Both the position numbers and the translations under genes were made by a program. From positions 372,001 through 436,000 of the forward strand of contig CAXIUT010000073.1 of the NCBI GenBank assembly GCA_964035545.1: a DNA stretch of 64,000 nucleotides, given 5' to 3'. The notes beneath the pieces were generated by a model that had not been told where the DNA came from, searched no databases, and saw nothing but the letters and a program-made list of their open reading frames with translations. Source of the stretch: Bugula neritina (lineage: Eukaryota; Bryozoa; Gymnolaemata; Cheilostomatida; Bugulidae). Of this stretch, positions 12,349 through 20,458 are shown piece after piece. Numbering within the stretch: position 1 is the first letter of the stretch; every line of letters begins with the position of its first letter.

Positions 12349-12750
12349 TTATATAAGTAAATTATTTATAATTAATTGAGGTGACTCGTGTTTAGACATT
12401 TCTTTAAGCCAATATAAACACAAGTGTCCGCATATAACGGTACCAAATTTTTGTACTCTTTCGGTATTATAAAATATAGGCGGTTTTAAATATTTCATTA
12501 TTTCTAAAGGAGGATGCAATCCAAAACTATCGAAATAATATTTTTTATTTCCGTTTTTATACCAAGCTACCCAATGAGTACCGTTACCCATTAAATTGTC
12601 TAAATTTAATATACCACACTCTTTTTTACGCGGCTTATTGGGTAAATCATTTCTTGAAAATACTCCTCTAAAATTAGGAATTTTTAATTTTTTAATTGCA
12701 AACTCTAATTCAATATTTGAAAGAGCTTTATTCAATAACTTTATATTCAT
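12349..12750 (-). CDS. Adenain-like cysteine protease (PRO)
   Basis: 133-residue maturation protease of the adenovirus-protease/Ulp1 fold (family knowledge). The catalytic set is visible in order: His59 in GTHWVAWY, Asp74 in YYFDSFG, Gln100, and Cys107 in ICGHLCLYWL. In adenoviruses such an enzyme cleaves internal capsid proteins at (M/I/L)xGx-G or (M/I/L)xGG-x. This element's 189- and 107-residue proteins contain those sites, so a coherent protease and substrate set is present. It is short but spans the whole catalytic core. The start lies in TATATAAATG within the last codons of the polymerase gene (23-bp overlap, different frame), and its stop abuts the next start. Identification is firm from motif order and context; activity is inferred. 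Confidence 0.93.
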   Translation of the reverse strand: MNIKLLNKALSNIELEFAIKKLKIPNFRGVFSRNDLPNKPRKKECGILNLDNLMGNGTHWVAWYKNGNKKYYFDSFGLHPPLEIMKYLKPPIFYNTERVQKFGTVICGHLCLYWLKEMSKHESPQLIINNLLI

Positions 12751-15700
12751 TTATATAGCCGTAAGGAACCGTAGTTATACCGTCTTTGAGTATAATTCTT
12801 TTATCATCTTCGGATGATAAAGCTACTTTGTTTATAGTCTCAGCGTACATCGTATGCTTATGACTTCTTAAAACATTCATCATTCTAAGCTGATCTCGCC
12901 GCGTTAATAAACACTCTTTATAATCGTCAAACGTTATACGATTATTACGAGTAGTCTTATTAATTCCTTTACACTTTTTTTCTTCTATACCATTCATTTT
13001 ATACGAGTACAACTTAGCTCTTAGGCCTACAAATTCTGTAATTTGTTTACCGCCGGCTTCGTCCTTAAACATGCCTATTATCTTTTTATTTTTATTATTT
13101 AATAATTTATGATTTTCAGGATAATTACTCGTATCAAATTTATTTTCGATATCCGGTAATATATCCTTATAAAAGTCTTCAGTTTGCACGTGATACATTA
13201 AACTATCCGTATCCGTAAACAGTAACTGAGCTTTATTACCGTATTTAAGTCTAATATACTCGTAATGAAAGTCGTATATTAGAGTTTTACTAATGTCTAA
13301 TATAGCCGCACCCAAATATACGGGTTTATTAAACTTTAATTTCGTTACGTTCATATGAACCGCTATTAAATTTTCGGAAAATATTGTATAACCTTTGAAA
13401 TTAGGTTGATTAGTTAATTTTTTCGCTTCGCTTTCGCTAGTAACTAATTTAACGTCAATTCTATTACGTATATTTTCCATTGTTTTACCAAACACGGAAT
13501 TATTCATAAGCTTAAAGAAATCTTTTTCAAAATCGCTCTGAGCTAAAGTTCTCAGCTTAGTATTTAAATTTATATACTCTTTAAGTTTATTGGATTCGTT
13601 AAAGGTTATACCTTTATGAATTTTTGTAAGCTTTAAGCCGTACATAAGACACTGTTTTAATGCCTCGTAGTGTATAACGTAATTCTTTTTATTATTTAAA
13701 TTTGGAATTAATTTTTCCACTTTATTAATCGTTAATCTCTCGGGGCAGAATGGATAATCTTTATGAAAGTTGTGTAACTCTTTAGAATATTCTAAGTCTA
13801 CTTCCAAGAAGCTAGGTGGAAAATTTAAACTTTTTTCTAAATCTTTACACCGTTTTTCAGTCATCCACTTAAAATTACCCGTAGGTAAATTTTTGGACAT
13901 AGCCCAACCGTATAAATTGTTAGCGTCTAAATAAGTAATATAACTGCTAGGCTCGCTAGCGTTATAATTTTCCATGTACTTATTATTGGCTTTAGCGTAC
14001 CTATGACTGATCATACTTACACCGCCCCTAATAGCCTTTTCAAAGAAGAGTAATTGGTCAACGTCGGTAATTGGATCCAATTCTAGTTTAGTTGTTTTAA
14101 GCATGGCGTCCCAACTTAAGCCGGGAGCCGTATAGTACCAAGCCGGATCTAATTTATAATGCTTTAAACATACGTTTCTAAAGTTTTCAAAAACGTCAGC
14201 CAGCTGTAATACATCAACTTTCATATATAAATCGTGATAGTCTCTAAACGTTTTCATATTAAATTCTCGCCAAACGTTTTGAGCGTGTATATAATCTTCT
14301 TCCGAAATATTTTGCTCGGTTAAGCTCGAATAAAACTTTTCTTTAGGTGGTAAAGACGTTTTGTTTAATACGCTTATATTATTGAAATAGTCGTAAGGAA
14401 ATACTCCTTTTCTTAATAATAAGTCTAATTGTTTTTCCGCGTAATGCTTTTGACAGTCTAATTGTTTTTTTATATAATGTTTTTGCAAATGTTTAAAGTC
14501 ATCGCGTTTTAAATTCGCTACTAAACTCGCTAAACTAGAACTCATAAATTTATACGAGTCTAAAAAGCGAATTTCACGCGTAACTTTAACTTTTTTACCT
14601 TCATTATTGGTAAATTCGTCTACTAATAATTTCTTACTAAAAGATATATATTTTTCTTCGGTATTAGGTATACACGAAGGTTCACCGCCTAAGTTTTTAA
14701 TAAATAAGTGAGCGTCGTAACCCGATAAATTATGAATAAATATTGGATAAAATTTCGGAATTTTATAATTTAAATTACAATTACTATGAGCCGCTCCTCT
14801 ATAGTCTCCGGTTAAGTGGCAGTGATCTCTCACTCTGTCATTACCCAATTTTTCTTCGCATATATAACAATTTTCGGCTAATTCGAAAGACTTTTGTTCG
14901 CTAGTCGAAATTTCCATTGGTTTAGAAAATTTATGTTTTTTATACAAGTTTTTAATGTCGAGTTCTAATAATTTTATAAACAGTTCACCAATATTTTCGT
15001 CTTCGTATTGTTTAGTATAACTTCTGTATTCGCATTCGCCGGTAACGCTCACAATATAATATCCGAAACCCGATGGTTCGTGTTGCTGATATTGATTAGT
15101 ATAGCTTTTCTGAGAATTAGGCTGACAACTTTGTATAGGCTTAGTAAAACATTCAAAGTCCGCGTATACCACAAACGGTACTCTCATACTACGGCAATGG
15201 TAATTAGATTGAAATTTTATTTTATTTTCTATTTTCGGAAAGACTGTAGTTACACCGTCATTCGTTAAACACCAATCTTGATGCTTTTTTAAAGATTCGT
15301 TAGATCGAAATGAATTCATACAATTTACGCAAATATGTTTAGCGCTAACGCGTTTATTTATTTGCGAACCGAGTAATTTATTTAAATTTTTAATATAAGC
15401 GTAATGACTCTTTTTGTCATCGCTTATATAAAATAAATTTATAATTTTACCCTGATTTTTAGTTTTTTTCCATAAATTTATTGTTTTACCGTCCCACGTA
15501 AATACATTAATTCCAAAATCGGAATTAACCTCTTCAAAAGCGTCAATATATTTTTTAGTAGCGGGAAATTCAACGCCTTCCCACGAAAATTTATTAACGT
15601 ATTCTTTATAATTATTAATTCTTTCGGGATGGTTTTTAGGTGTATGAACACTCATTAAAATGGCCCACATAAAGCACTTATTATCCTCATTTTTAGGATT

Positions 15701-16435
15701 TATTACGGCTTTCTTTAATTTAATTTCTTTCGGAAGATCAATCCACGATGATCCGTTAAGAGGTTGATATTTATTAATATTAATTTCCATTTTTTTAATG
15801 GCTTTAAACATCCAGCTACTTCCTTTCGCGTTTAACGAAGCAAAATTTTCTTTTATACGTTCAATTATTTCATCGTATATTTCATTAATATTCGTAGACT
15901 CTAATATAGTTTCAATATTTGATGTAAATGGCATAATTTCTACAATAGTTTCTCCGGTACGTACATTAATTTTTTCCATTTCGCAATACATAAATATTTT
16001 AACTTTTATAGCAGGTTTTAATAATTCTATTACATTTAATTTTACTAGTTTACTAAATGAATTTATATCGTATTTGGGTAAACCCTTAATTTCATGAGTT
16101 TGAAACCAACCTTTAGCGGCTTGTTCTTTAAGCTTAGGCTGATTATATAAAGCCATAATTTTATCCTTAATTGGATTTACAATTTTTGCAATTGGCTTTA
16201 CAATACCCTTAACCCATTTTTTTATATTACGCGTAGTTTGCGTAAATATTTCTCGCATAATTTTTTTTACGGGTATAGGTATTAACGGGGCTTGTCCTAT
16301 ATTTGGAACGGGTTCGTCCATAGGCGATAATAGCCGTATAAGTTCGGCTTTTTTTAATCGAGAATATCGTTTCAATCCTCTTTCTTTAGCTAAAGCCTTT
16401 AAAGCTTTTACGGTAATTTTTGTATTGAACTCCAT
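12728..16435 (-). CDS. Protein-primed family B DNA polymerase (pPolB)
   Basis: 1235 residues; replicates the element from its termini. An N-terminal SAP-like DNA-binding motif lies at about 7-36 (LKALAKERGLKRYSRLKKAEL). A C2HC finger is at 369-389 (C369, C372, H385, C389). The exonuclease motifs are ExoI D426/E428 (YADFECF), ExoII N569-GYD574 and ExoIII Y737/D741. Between ExoI and ExoII sits an endonuclease VII/HNH-like zinc segment at about 523-554 (CYIC, VRDHCH, AAHSNCN). The polymerase motifs are A (D837, LDANNLYG), B (K975, NNSVFGK) and C (D1075, D1077 in FTDTDS), plus a K1141-L-Y thumb motif. All catalytic residues expected for exonuclease and polymerase are present. The start is in TATATAAATG, and it is the longest open frame of the element. 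Confidence 0.98.
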   Translation of the reverse strand: MEFNTKITVKALKALAKERGLKRYSRLKKAELIRLLSPMDEPVPNIGQAPLIPIPVKKIMREIFTQTTRNIKKWVKGIVKPIAKIVNPIKDKIMALYNQPKLKEQAAKGWFQTHEIKGLPKYDINSFSKLVKLNVIELLKPAIKVKIFMYCEMEKINVRTGETIVEIMPFTSNIETILESTNINEIYDEIIERIKENFASLNAKGSSWMFKAIKKMEININKYQPLNGSSWIDLPKEIKLKKAVINPKNEDNKCFMWAILMSVHTPKNHPERINNYKEYVNKFSWEGVEFPATKKYIDAFEEVNSDFGINVFTWDGKTINLWKKTKNQGKIINLFYISDDKKSHYAYIKNLNKLLGSQINKRVSAKHICVNCMNSFRSNESLKKHQDWCLTNDGVTTVFPKIENKIKFQSNYHCRSMRVPFVVYADFECFTKPIQSCQPNSQKSYTNQYQQHEPSGFGYYIVSVTGECEYRSYTKQYEDENIGELFIKLLELDIKNLYKKHKFSKPMEISTSEQKSFELAENCYICEEKLGNDRVRDHCHLTGDYRGAAHSNCNLNYKIPKFYPIFIHNLSGYDAHLFIKNLGGEPSCIPNTEEKYISFSKKLLVDEFTNNEGKKVKVTREIRFLDSYKFMSSSLASLVANLKRDDFKHLQKHYIKKQLDCQKHYAEKQLDLLLRKGVFPYDYFNNISVLNKTSLPPKEKFYSSLTEQNISEEDYIHAQNVWREFNMKTFRDYHDLYMKVDVLQLADVFENFRNVCLKHYKLDPAWYYTAPGLSWDAMLKTTKLELDPITDVDQLLFFEKAIRGGVSMISHRYAKANNKYMENYNASEPSSYITYLDANNLYGWAMSKNLPTGNFKWMTEKRCKDLEKSLNFPPSFLEVDLEYSKELHNFHKDYPFCPERLTINKVEKLIPNLNNKKNYVIHYEALKQCLMYGLKLTKIHKGITFNESNKLKEYINLNTKLRTLAQSDFEKDFFKLMNNSVFGKTMENIRNRIDVKLVTSESEAKKLTNQPNFKGYTIFSENLIAVHMNVTKLKFNKPVYLGAAILDISKTLIYDFHYEYIRLKYGNKAQLLFTDTDSLMYHVQTEDFYKDILPDIENKFDTSNYPENHKLLNNKNKKIIGMFKDEAGGKQITEFVGLRAKLYSYKMNGIEEKKCKGINKTTRNNRITFDDYKECLLTRRDQLRMMNVLRSHKHTMYAETINKVALSSEDDKRIILKDGITTVPYGYINEYKVIE

Positions 16436-16492
16436 TTATATAGTAAAAAAATCTTTAAACTATAAAATCAATTTTTTAATAAAAAATTAGTT

Positions 16493-16729
16493 TTATACGT
16501 CTTCGAGAATTTTATTTATTTGCACTTTAAGTTTAGTTACTTTACGCCGCGATGTTAAATTTTTATTAAAATGTTTAAATAATTTATCTCGATCTTCATT
16601 TGACACAGAATTAATATTTAAGGTAGAATAATCGGTTAATCGCATAAATGTATGTTCGGGAAGAGGTATATATTTTTTTTGTTTAGCTTGAGCGATTAGT
16701 TTATCAAGTAATTCAATAGTAAACTCCAT
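16493..16729 (-). CDS. Small protein of unknown function, 78 residues
   Basis: Not recognised. The preferred start is the ATG at 16729 (MEFTIELLDKLIAQAKQKK), because this N-terminus parallels that of the polymerase upstream of its SAP motif (MEF-x-x-K/E-I, then a Lys-rich helix). A second in-frame ATG at 16759 would add ten mostly hydrophobic residues and lies in TATATAAAAAAATG, sharing a bidirectional start region with the gene at 16772. The protein is basic, with a Lys/Arg-rich C-terminal helix (SRRKVTKLKVQINKILE). It could be a small DNA- or RNA-binding accessory protein, but nothing beyond charge and position supports that. Confidence 0.6.
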   Translation of the reverse strand: MEFTIELLDKLIAQAKQKKYIPLPEHTFMRLTDYSTLNINSVSNEDRDKLFKHFNKNLTSRRKVTKLKVQINKILEDV

Positions 16730-16756
16730 ATTATAAAATAATAAAATAATAAAAAT

Positions 16757-16774
16757 CATTTTTTTATATAAATG
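16757..16774. promoter_or_regulatory. Bidirectional start region between two divergent genes
   Basis: The 12 bases between CAT (16757-16759, the start of a minus frame) and ATG (16772-16774, plus) form a T-run and TATATAA. The plus gene has the canonical TATATAAATG. The minus side reads TATATAAAAAAATG. The arrangement resembles the perfect palindrome at 23156-23173 but is less symmetric. Confidence 0.6.
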
Positions 16775-17251
16775 GACTTTCGACGAGAAAAATTAGAACT
16801 CTTAAACGATGAAATTATTAAATTAGAAAACGAATACGAACAAAAACTTAATTGTTTTAATTGGTTATCGAAATCGTTAAAAATAATTTCTGGATTATGC
16901 GGTACAACGAATTTAATATGCGGTGTTATTATTACGGTGTTATTAAACGCTAACGTTACTAAACAAACGTTATTACCATTATCTATAATAGTAAGTATAA
17001 TGAGCGTAATTACTACTTCTATTTCTTCTCAAGATACTAAATTAATTAAATCTACGTTAATGTATTTAGATATATATACGTTTATAAAAGATTCAAAATT
17101 AGAAATTAATTCTATGTTATCAAAATTTTTAAGCGACTCTCATATAGACGAACGAGAGTACGACGCTATAACCGAAAAATATAAAAATATTAATAACGTA
17201 ATATCGAATAAAAAAAGCGACATAATAGTCGCTCGTAACAACGTTTGTTAA
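16772..17251 (+). CDS. Two-helix membrane protein with coiled-coil flanks, 159 residues
   Basis: No named family is assigned. An N-terminal charged helix (about 1-30, heptad-like LELLNDEIIKLENEYEQKL) is followed by two hydrophobic segments (about 38-60 and 67-86) joined by a short polar turn, then a helical C-terminal half (about 90-150). This predicts a helical hairpin in a membrane with both ends on the same side. The layout loosely resembles prokaryotic SLATT-type proteins, but I see no diagnostic residue and do not make that call. It is the only plus-strand gene in the middle of a minus-strand block, and has its own TATATAAATG start. Opposite orientation suggests separate expression. Possible roles include membrane interaction during entry or exit, which is speculation. 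Confidence 0.8.
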   Translation: MDFRREKLELLNDEIIKLENEYEQKLNCFNWLSKSLKIISGLCGTTNLICGVIITVLLNANVTKQTLLPLSIIVSIMSVITTSISSQDTKLIKSTLMYLDIYTFIKDSKLEINSMLSKFLSDSHIDEREYDAITEKYKNINNVISNKKSDIIVARNNVC

Positions 17252-17409
17252 TTACTTGCAAAATGCAATTAATTAAAAAAGGGAGTTCAATACAAAAATA
17301 TCCGTATAGGCTGCTAATAGCGCGTAATAATCGGTCCTAAGAGCGAGTTACGTGTGCCGTATTATACGCACATTTATATATGTTTTCTTTAACTATAATA
17401 TTTTTTATT
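17252..17409. other. 158-bp non-coding gap with an orphan start motif
   Basis: The gap lies between convergent genes, so no promoter would be expected. It contains a duplicate of the start region of the 130-residue gene: 17370-17400 matches 17799-17829 at nearly every base. It also holds an imperfect hairpin at about 17352-17374 (GTGTGC-CGTAT-T-ATACG-CACAT). Downstream of the orphan ATG on the minus strand only three codons are open. A short non-coding transcript or a relic of a lost gene are both possible. Confidence 0.55.
17371..17380 (-). promoter_or_regulatory. Orphan TATATAAATG motif
   Basis: A perfect copy of the element's start motif not followed by a gene: the frame reads ATG TGC GTA TAA. 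The bases upstream of it (ACATATATAAATG preceded by GAAA) repeat those upstream of the start at 17802. Confidence 0.6.
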
Positions 17410-17802
17410 TTAATGTAAAGTGTCATTTCTTCTTTTTTCTATTTCGTCTTCGGCGTATTTTAATTTAGTAAAGAATGACGGTATTCTAGCCGCCGCGTAA
17501 TTCATTAAACCTACGTTAAGTTCTTGAATTATTTCTTTAGTTTTGTAAATAGTTTTTATTTTTAATTTTCCATCATTTTCTTTATAAATAATTTCTCTTT
17601 TATTAGTATAAACGCGTTCTTCGAGTAAACCACGTTTGTTAGACGGATTAGTTATTTCGTCTAATATATTAAAATTTTTATATATAATTATTTCTTTTAA
17701 ATCACCGCTTTCGTACATTCGTTTTTCGTATTCGGAAGTTTTATATATCGTTTCGGTAATTGGGGTGCCGTCGAGGCTTTTATAAGTAATTACTGTTGAC
17801 AT
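17410..17802 (-). CDS. Protein of unknown function, 130 residues
   Basis: Not recognised. The first 90 residues are beta-prone and alternate Tyr/Ile/Lys (ITYKSLDGTPITETIYKT, KEIIIYKNF, REIIYKEN, KIKTIYKTKEII). The recurring T-I-Y-K-T-[SK]-E piece at about 18-24 and 83-89 hints at an internal repeat. The C-terminal part is helical and mixed charge (AEDEIEKRRND). There is no membrane segment or cysteine pattern. The start is in TATATAAATG, 19 bp from the stop of the gene for the 189-residue protein transcribed just upstream. Position among virion genes suggests a structural or assembly protein, weakly. Confidence 0.75.
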   Translation of the reverse strand: MSTVITYKSLDGTPITETIYKTSEYEKRMYESGDLKEIIIYKNFNILDEITNPSNKRGLLEERVYTNKREIIYKENDGKLKIKTIYKTKEIIQELNVGLMNYAAARIPSFFTKLKYAEDEIEKRRNDTLH

Positions 17803-17821
17803 TTATATATGTTTTCTTAAA

Positions 17822-18391
17822 CTATAACAGCATACCTAAAAGAGGAATGTTTTTAAACGGACTATTCGGACCTAAAATTAAACCTTCGCCTTTTATATAG
17901 CTAGAACCTTGTTTTAAATATAAACCGTTACCCTTCATTAAATTAGACGACGCGACTGGTTTTAAAGTAATAGAACCGTTTAAATTAGGTTCTACGGAAC
18001 ATACGCATCCGCCTCTTTTCAAATAAAGACCTTTACCTTTAATAGCTCTTTCGACTCCGGCGCTAGCGGCTCCTGAAAGTACGCCGGGTATAATAGTTTT
18101 TAATAGCGTAGGTATTACTCTCGTGGCTATACCCAATAGAGCTCCTAAAAATCCTCCGCTCATTGACGCGTTAGTTTTTACTAATGACGGAGACATTTCG
18201 AGCGTTATATTTTTTTTATTCGCGTTTAACGCTTTTAAAATATTATCGTTTTGCGTTTTCGTAACGACTAGTTTATCATTTCCGCTTTCGAGAGGCAATT
18301 TAATAACGCAACCCTTACCGCTTCTATAAGCGTTCATTATTTTTTGTTTTTGCGCCTGCGGCACATTTCCTATAATTTCGCAATAACCCAT
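17822..18391 (-). CDS. Candidate internal virion protein with four adenain-type cleavage sites, 189 residues
   Basis: An N-terminal polar domain of about 75 residues carries MGYCEIIGNV and a K-T-Q-N-D-N-I-L-K-A stretch. A Gly-rich hydrophobic helix region (about 81-116, GFLGALLGIATRVIP...) follows, then Gly-rich GLYLK repeats. Sites fitting (M/I/L)xGG-x or (M/I/L)xGx-G occur at M77-SGG-F, I117-KGK-G, M152-KGN-G and I166-KGE-G. Each falls at a domain border, and cleavage at the first would free the hydrophobic segment's N-terminus. In adenoviruses a protein with this logic is the membrane-lytic minor capsid protein; the analogy is inferred from layout and not from alignment. It lies directly downstream of the penton-like gene, with a TATATAAATG start. 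This Gly-rich gene type is common in Polintons. Confidence 0.8.
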   Translation of the reverse strand: MGYCEIIGNVPQAQKQKIMNAYRSGKGCVIKLPLESGNDKLVVTKTQNDNILKALNANKKNITLEMSPSLVKTNASMSGGFLGALLGIATRVIPTLLKTIIPGVLSGAASAGVERAIKGKGLYLKRGGCVCSVEPNLNGSITLKPVASSNLMKGNGLYLKQGSSYIKGEGLILGPNSPFKNIPLLGMLL

Positions 18392-18403
18392 TTATATAAT
18401 ACA

Positions 18404-19162
18404 TTAAACTTCTCTTAAATGAAATCTTATTGAAAGTTGTTCACCGCTAAGATCTAATAAATTACCTTTTTGATCGGTTACCGTAACGGTTAACGTCTTA
18501 ATATATTTAACGTGAACGGGTAAGTATATTAAATTATGAGGTTTTTCTATTATTTTATATCCCGGACTAACGCTCGGAAAAAATGAATAAATAACGGGTT
18601 TATAAGTACCATCGATATAACTTCCGTTAATACAATCAACTTGTACGTGTATAGCGTTTATATTTAAAATATTTACTATGTTCGTAGCTTCGATATAAGG
18701 TTGATTATATATCGCCGCGTTAAAACCTAAAACGTCTCTTAGAGAATTTTCAACGTTAAAATCTATTCGGTAATTTGGTTTTAATTCAAGTATAATTCTA
18801 AAAGTTACTTTATTAGCTTGTAAAGTAATACCGTTTCTATTACCCCCCTCTTTTACTATTTCGTCTTGAATAGCTTCTTCTAGTTGATCTAATTCGTACA
18901 CTCCGACTGGTAACGAAACTAAATGCCACGTAGTACCACCGTCTTTAGACCATCTATAGGAATTTCTATCGGTACTAATGTTTGGAAAAGAATAAAACGT
19001 ATCCAAACTAATAAGACACATTTCGTATTTTTTATTTTTATTTAACTCTATAGGCGGATTAAGTTGAGTAATTATTCTCGTTTTAGTATCGGTAACTCCT
19101 ATAGTCATTGTTTGTTTAGAGGCCGTATTATCAGCAATTTCTCTTAATAATTTATTTTCCAT
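18404..19162 (-). CDS. Minor capsid (penton-like) protein, single jelly-roll type
   Basis: 252 residues. The features of the Polinton minor capsid family are visible. After a short N-terminal arm, the NPPIEL...Y-x-M-C-L-I-S-L-D-T-F-Y-S block is followed by a W-S-K-D-G-G-T-T-W-H segment and LPVGVYELDQLEEAIQ. The C-terminal half has FFPSVSPGYKI, NLIYLPV, and the terminal LDLSGEQLSIRFHLRE. The fold is expected to form five-fold vertices and to anchor fibres (family knowledge). It immediately follows the major capsid gene: that gene's stop TAA lies inside this gene's TATATAAATG start motif. Capsid gene pairs in this order are typical of Polintons. No truncation is seen. Confidence 0.88.
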   Translation of the reverse strand: MENKLLREIADNTASKQTMTIGVTDTKTRIITQLNPPIELNKNKKYEMCLISLDTFYSFPNISTDRNSYRWSKDGGTTWHLVSLPVGVYELDQLEEAIQDEIVKEGGNRNGITLQANKVTFRIILELKPNYRIDFNVENSLRDVLGFNAAIYNQPYIEATNIVNILNINAIHVQVDCINGSYIDGTYKPVIYSFFPSVSPGYKIIEKPHNLIYLPVHVKYIKTLTVTVTDQKGNLLDLSGEQLSIRFHLREV

Positions 19163-20437
19163 TTATATAACTTTTAAATTATTTCCATCGGAACTGAGAG
19201 ACATAGTTTTATCCGATAGAATTAGCGCGTAAGCTTGAGTATCAGCCGGTACATTTTGACTAAACTGAACTCTTAATTGAATATCGGCTACGCTACTTTT
19301 AAGAGCCTCGCTTTGCTTACTAACGTCTATTACGAACAAAGCGTAAAGATCTTTATATTCCGAAGGTAATACGTTTGAATATGCGATTAGCTCGTTTATA
19401 CCGTAATATTCTCCGCAAAACTTAGAAGCGTCTCCGTACACTCTACTAAACTTCATTTTAGCAAAATCTATATCATAATCAACTTCGGGATACCGCTCAC
19501 TATTTAGCATCGCGTATATACTTTTAACGTTAACGTGATCAAATACTGCCGGATTAGCCGTTTGACTTTCAGTCTTATTCGTTTGAAAACCTACGATAAT
19601 ATATTTAGGTTTTTCCGTATCTCCTCTAGAACCCAAACGCCACGTAAAATTAGTAGTTTGCGGCACTGCAATACTATCACACCATCTAGATCTATAAATT
19701 AGGGGTAGTTGCGCCTTACTCTCTATAATTTTATAGAGTTTATGCTTCATTTCAAAACTAGGCGTTACGTGAGGCATCCACCACGACACTTTATCTAACG
19801 TTATTTTTCCCGCATCTACACCGTTTGCTCTAAATATAGCGTTATCGTTGGTATCGCGTACTAGCGTTAGTTGATGTTTTATACCGTATAATACTTTTTC
19901 GTAATCGTCAGCAAACCCGAACAAATGTCTGAGATCCACTTTAATACTAAAAGTACCTTTAGGATCTGGCTTTTGTATAATATAAATTTGACGCGCGTTA
20001 AAACCTAAATTAGCGGCGGCAGCGGTTGCGGTAGTATCTTTTGACCACAACTGATTAAGACCTCTCGACTTACCGTAGTCGTCGGGATAAGTTAGTAAAC
20101 CCATCATGGTCGAAGCGTGTCCGGGATTATTTATATATTCCAAGTCGTGTCCGTCGAGTTGATATCTAATACTTTTAAACAAATAAGCCATACCGTTATT
20201 AATTAGCGTTACTAAGTCGGCGTCGGCGTAAGCGGTTCCATCGGCTTTAGTTAAACGACCTTCGATAATCAAATAACTTTTACTCGGCTGAACGTACAAA
20301 TCTTGCTGATTAATAACTATTCTAATTTCACTGGGAGTATTTAAATTCGTTCCCGTTACGGGTTCGTATTCGTGTACCTGATCACGCTCTACGCTCGTAT
20401 CGAGTACAATTTTTTGTGTAATGTTTAGAGAATCCAT
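19163..20437 (-). CDS. Major capsid protein, double jelly-roll type (MCP)
   Basis: 424 residues. Family hallmarks include an N-terminal IVLDTSVERDQVHEYEPVTG segment, the R-Y-Q-L-D-G-H-D-L-E block, a KVSWWMPHVTPS motif near the middle, YRSRWCDSIAVPQ, and FTWRLGSRG followed by PKYIIVGFQTNK. The C-terminal half carries LNSERYPEVDYDIDF and a terminal LRVQFSQNVPADTQAYALILSDK. In the family this protein forms the trimeric capsomers of an icosahedral shell. The start is in TAATAAATG. It abuts the penton-like gene downstream and follows the small basic protein gene upstream, so the virion genes form one co-directional block. No stop or frame break is seen. Confidence 0.93.
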   Translation of the reverse strand: MDSLNITQKIVLDTSVERDQVHEYEPVTGTNLNTPSEIRIVINQQDLYVQPSKSYLIIEGRLTKADGTAYADADLVTLINNGMAYLFKSIRYQLDGHDLEYINNPGHASTMMGLLTYPDDYGKSRGLNQLWSKDTTATAAAANLGFNARQIYIIQKPDPKGTFSIKVDLRHLFGFADDYEKVLYGIKHQLTLVRDTNDNAIFRANGVDAGKITLDKVSWWMPHVTPSFEMKHKLYKIIESKAQLPLIYRSRWCDSIAVPQTTNFTWRLGSRGDTEKPKYIIVGFQTNKTESQTANPAVFDHVNVKSIYAMLNSERYPEVDYDIDFAKMKFSRVYGDASKFCGEYYGINELIAYSNVLPSEYKDLYALFVIDVSKQSEALKSSVADIQLRVQFSQNVPADTQAYALILSDKTMSLSSDGNNLKVI

Positions 20438-20458
20438 TTATTATAGTAAAATAATTTC

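Noticed and set aside
15008-16097. Plus-strand open frames of 86 and 99 codons inside the polymerase gene
   Set aside because: Antisense shadows of the pPolB coding sequence with no start motif and no recognisable content.
16772-17251. SLATT-domain defence protein
   Set aside because: Only the general two-helix and coiled-coil layout agrees; no diagnostic residues could be checked, so it is left unassigned.
17283-17372. tRNA or structured RNA gene in the 17252-17409 gap
   Set aside because: I could not build a cloverleaf or find A/B box sequences; only a simple hairpin is visible.
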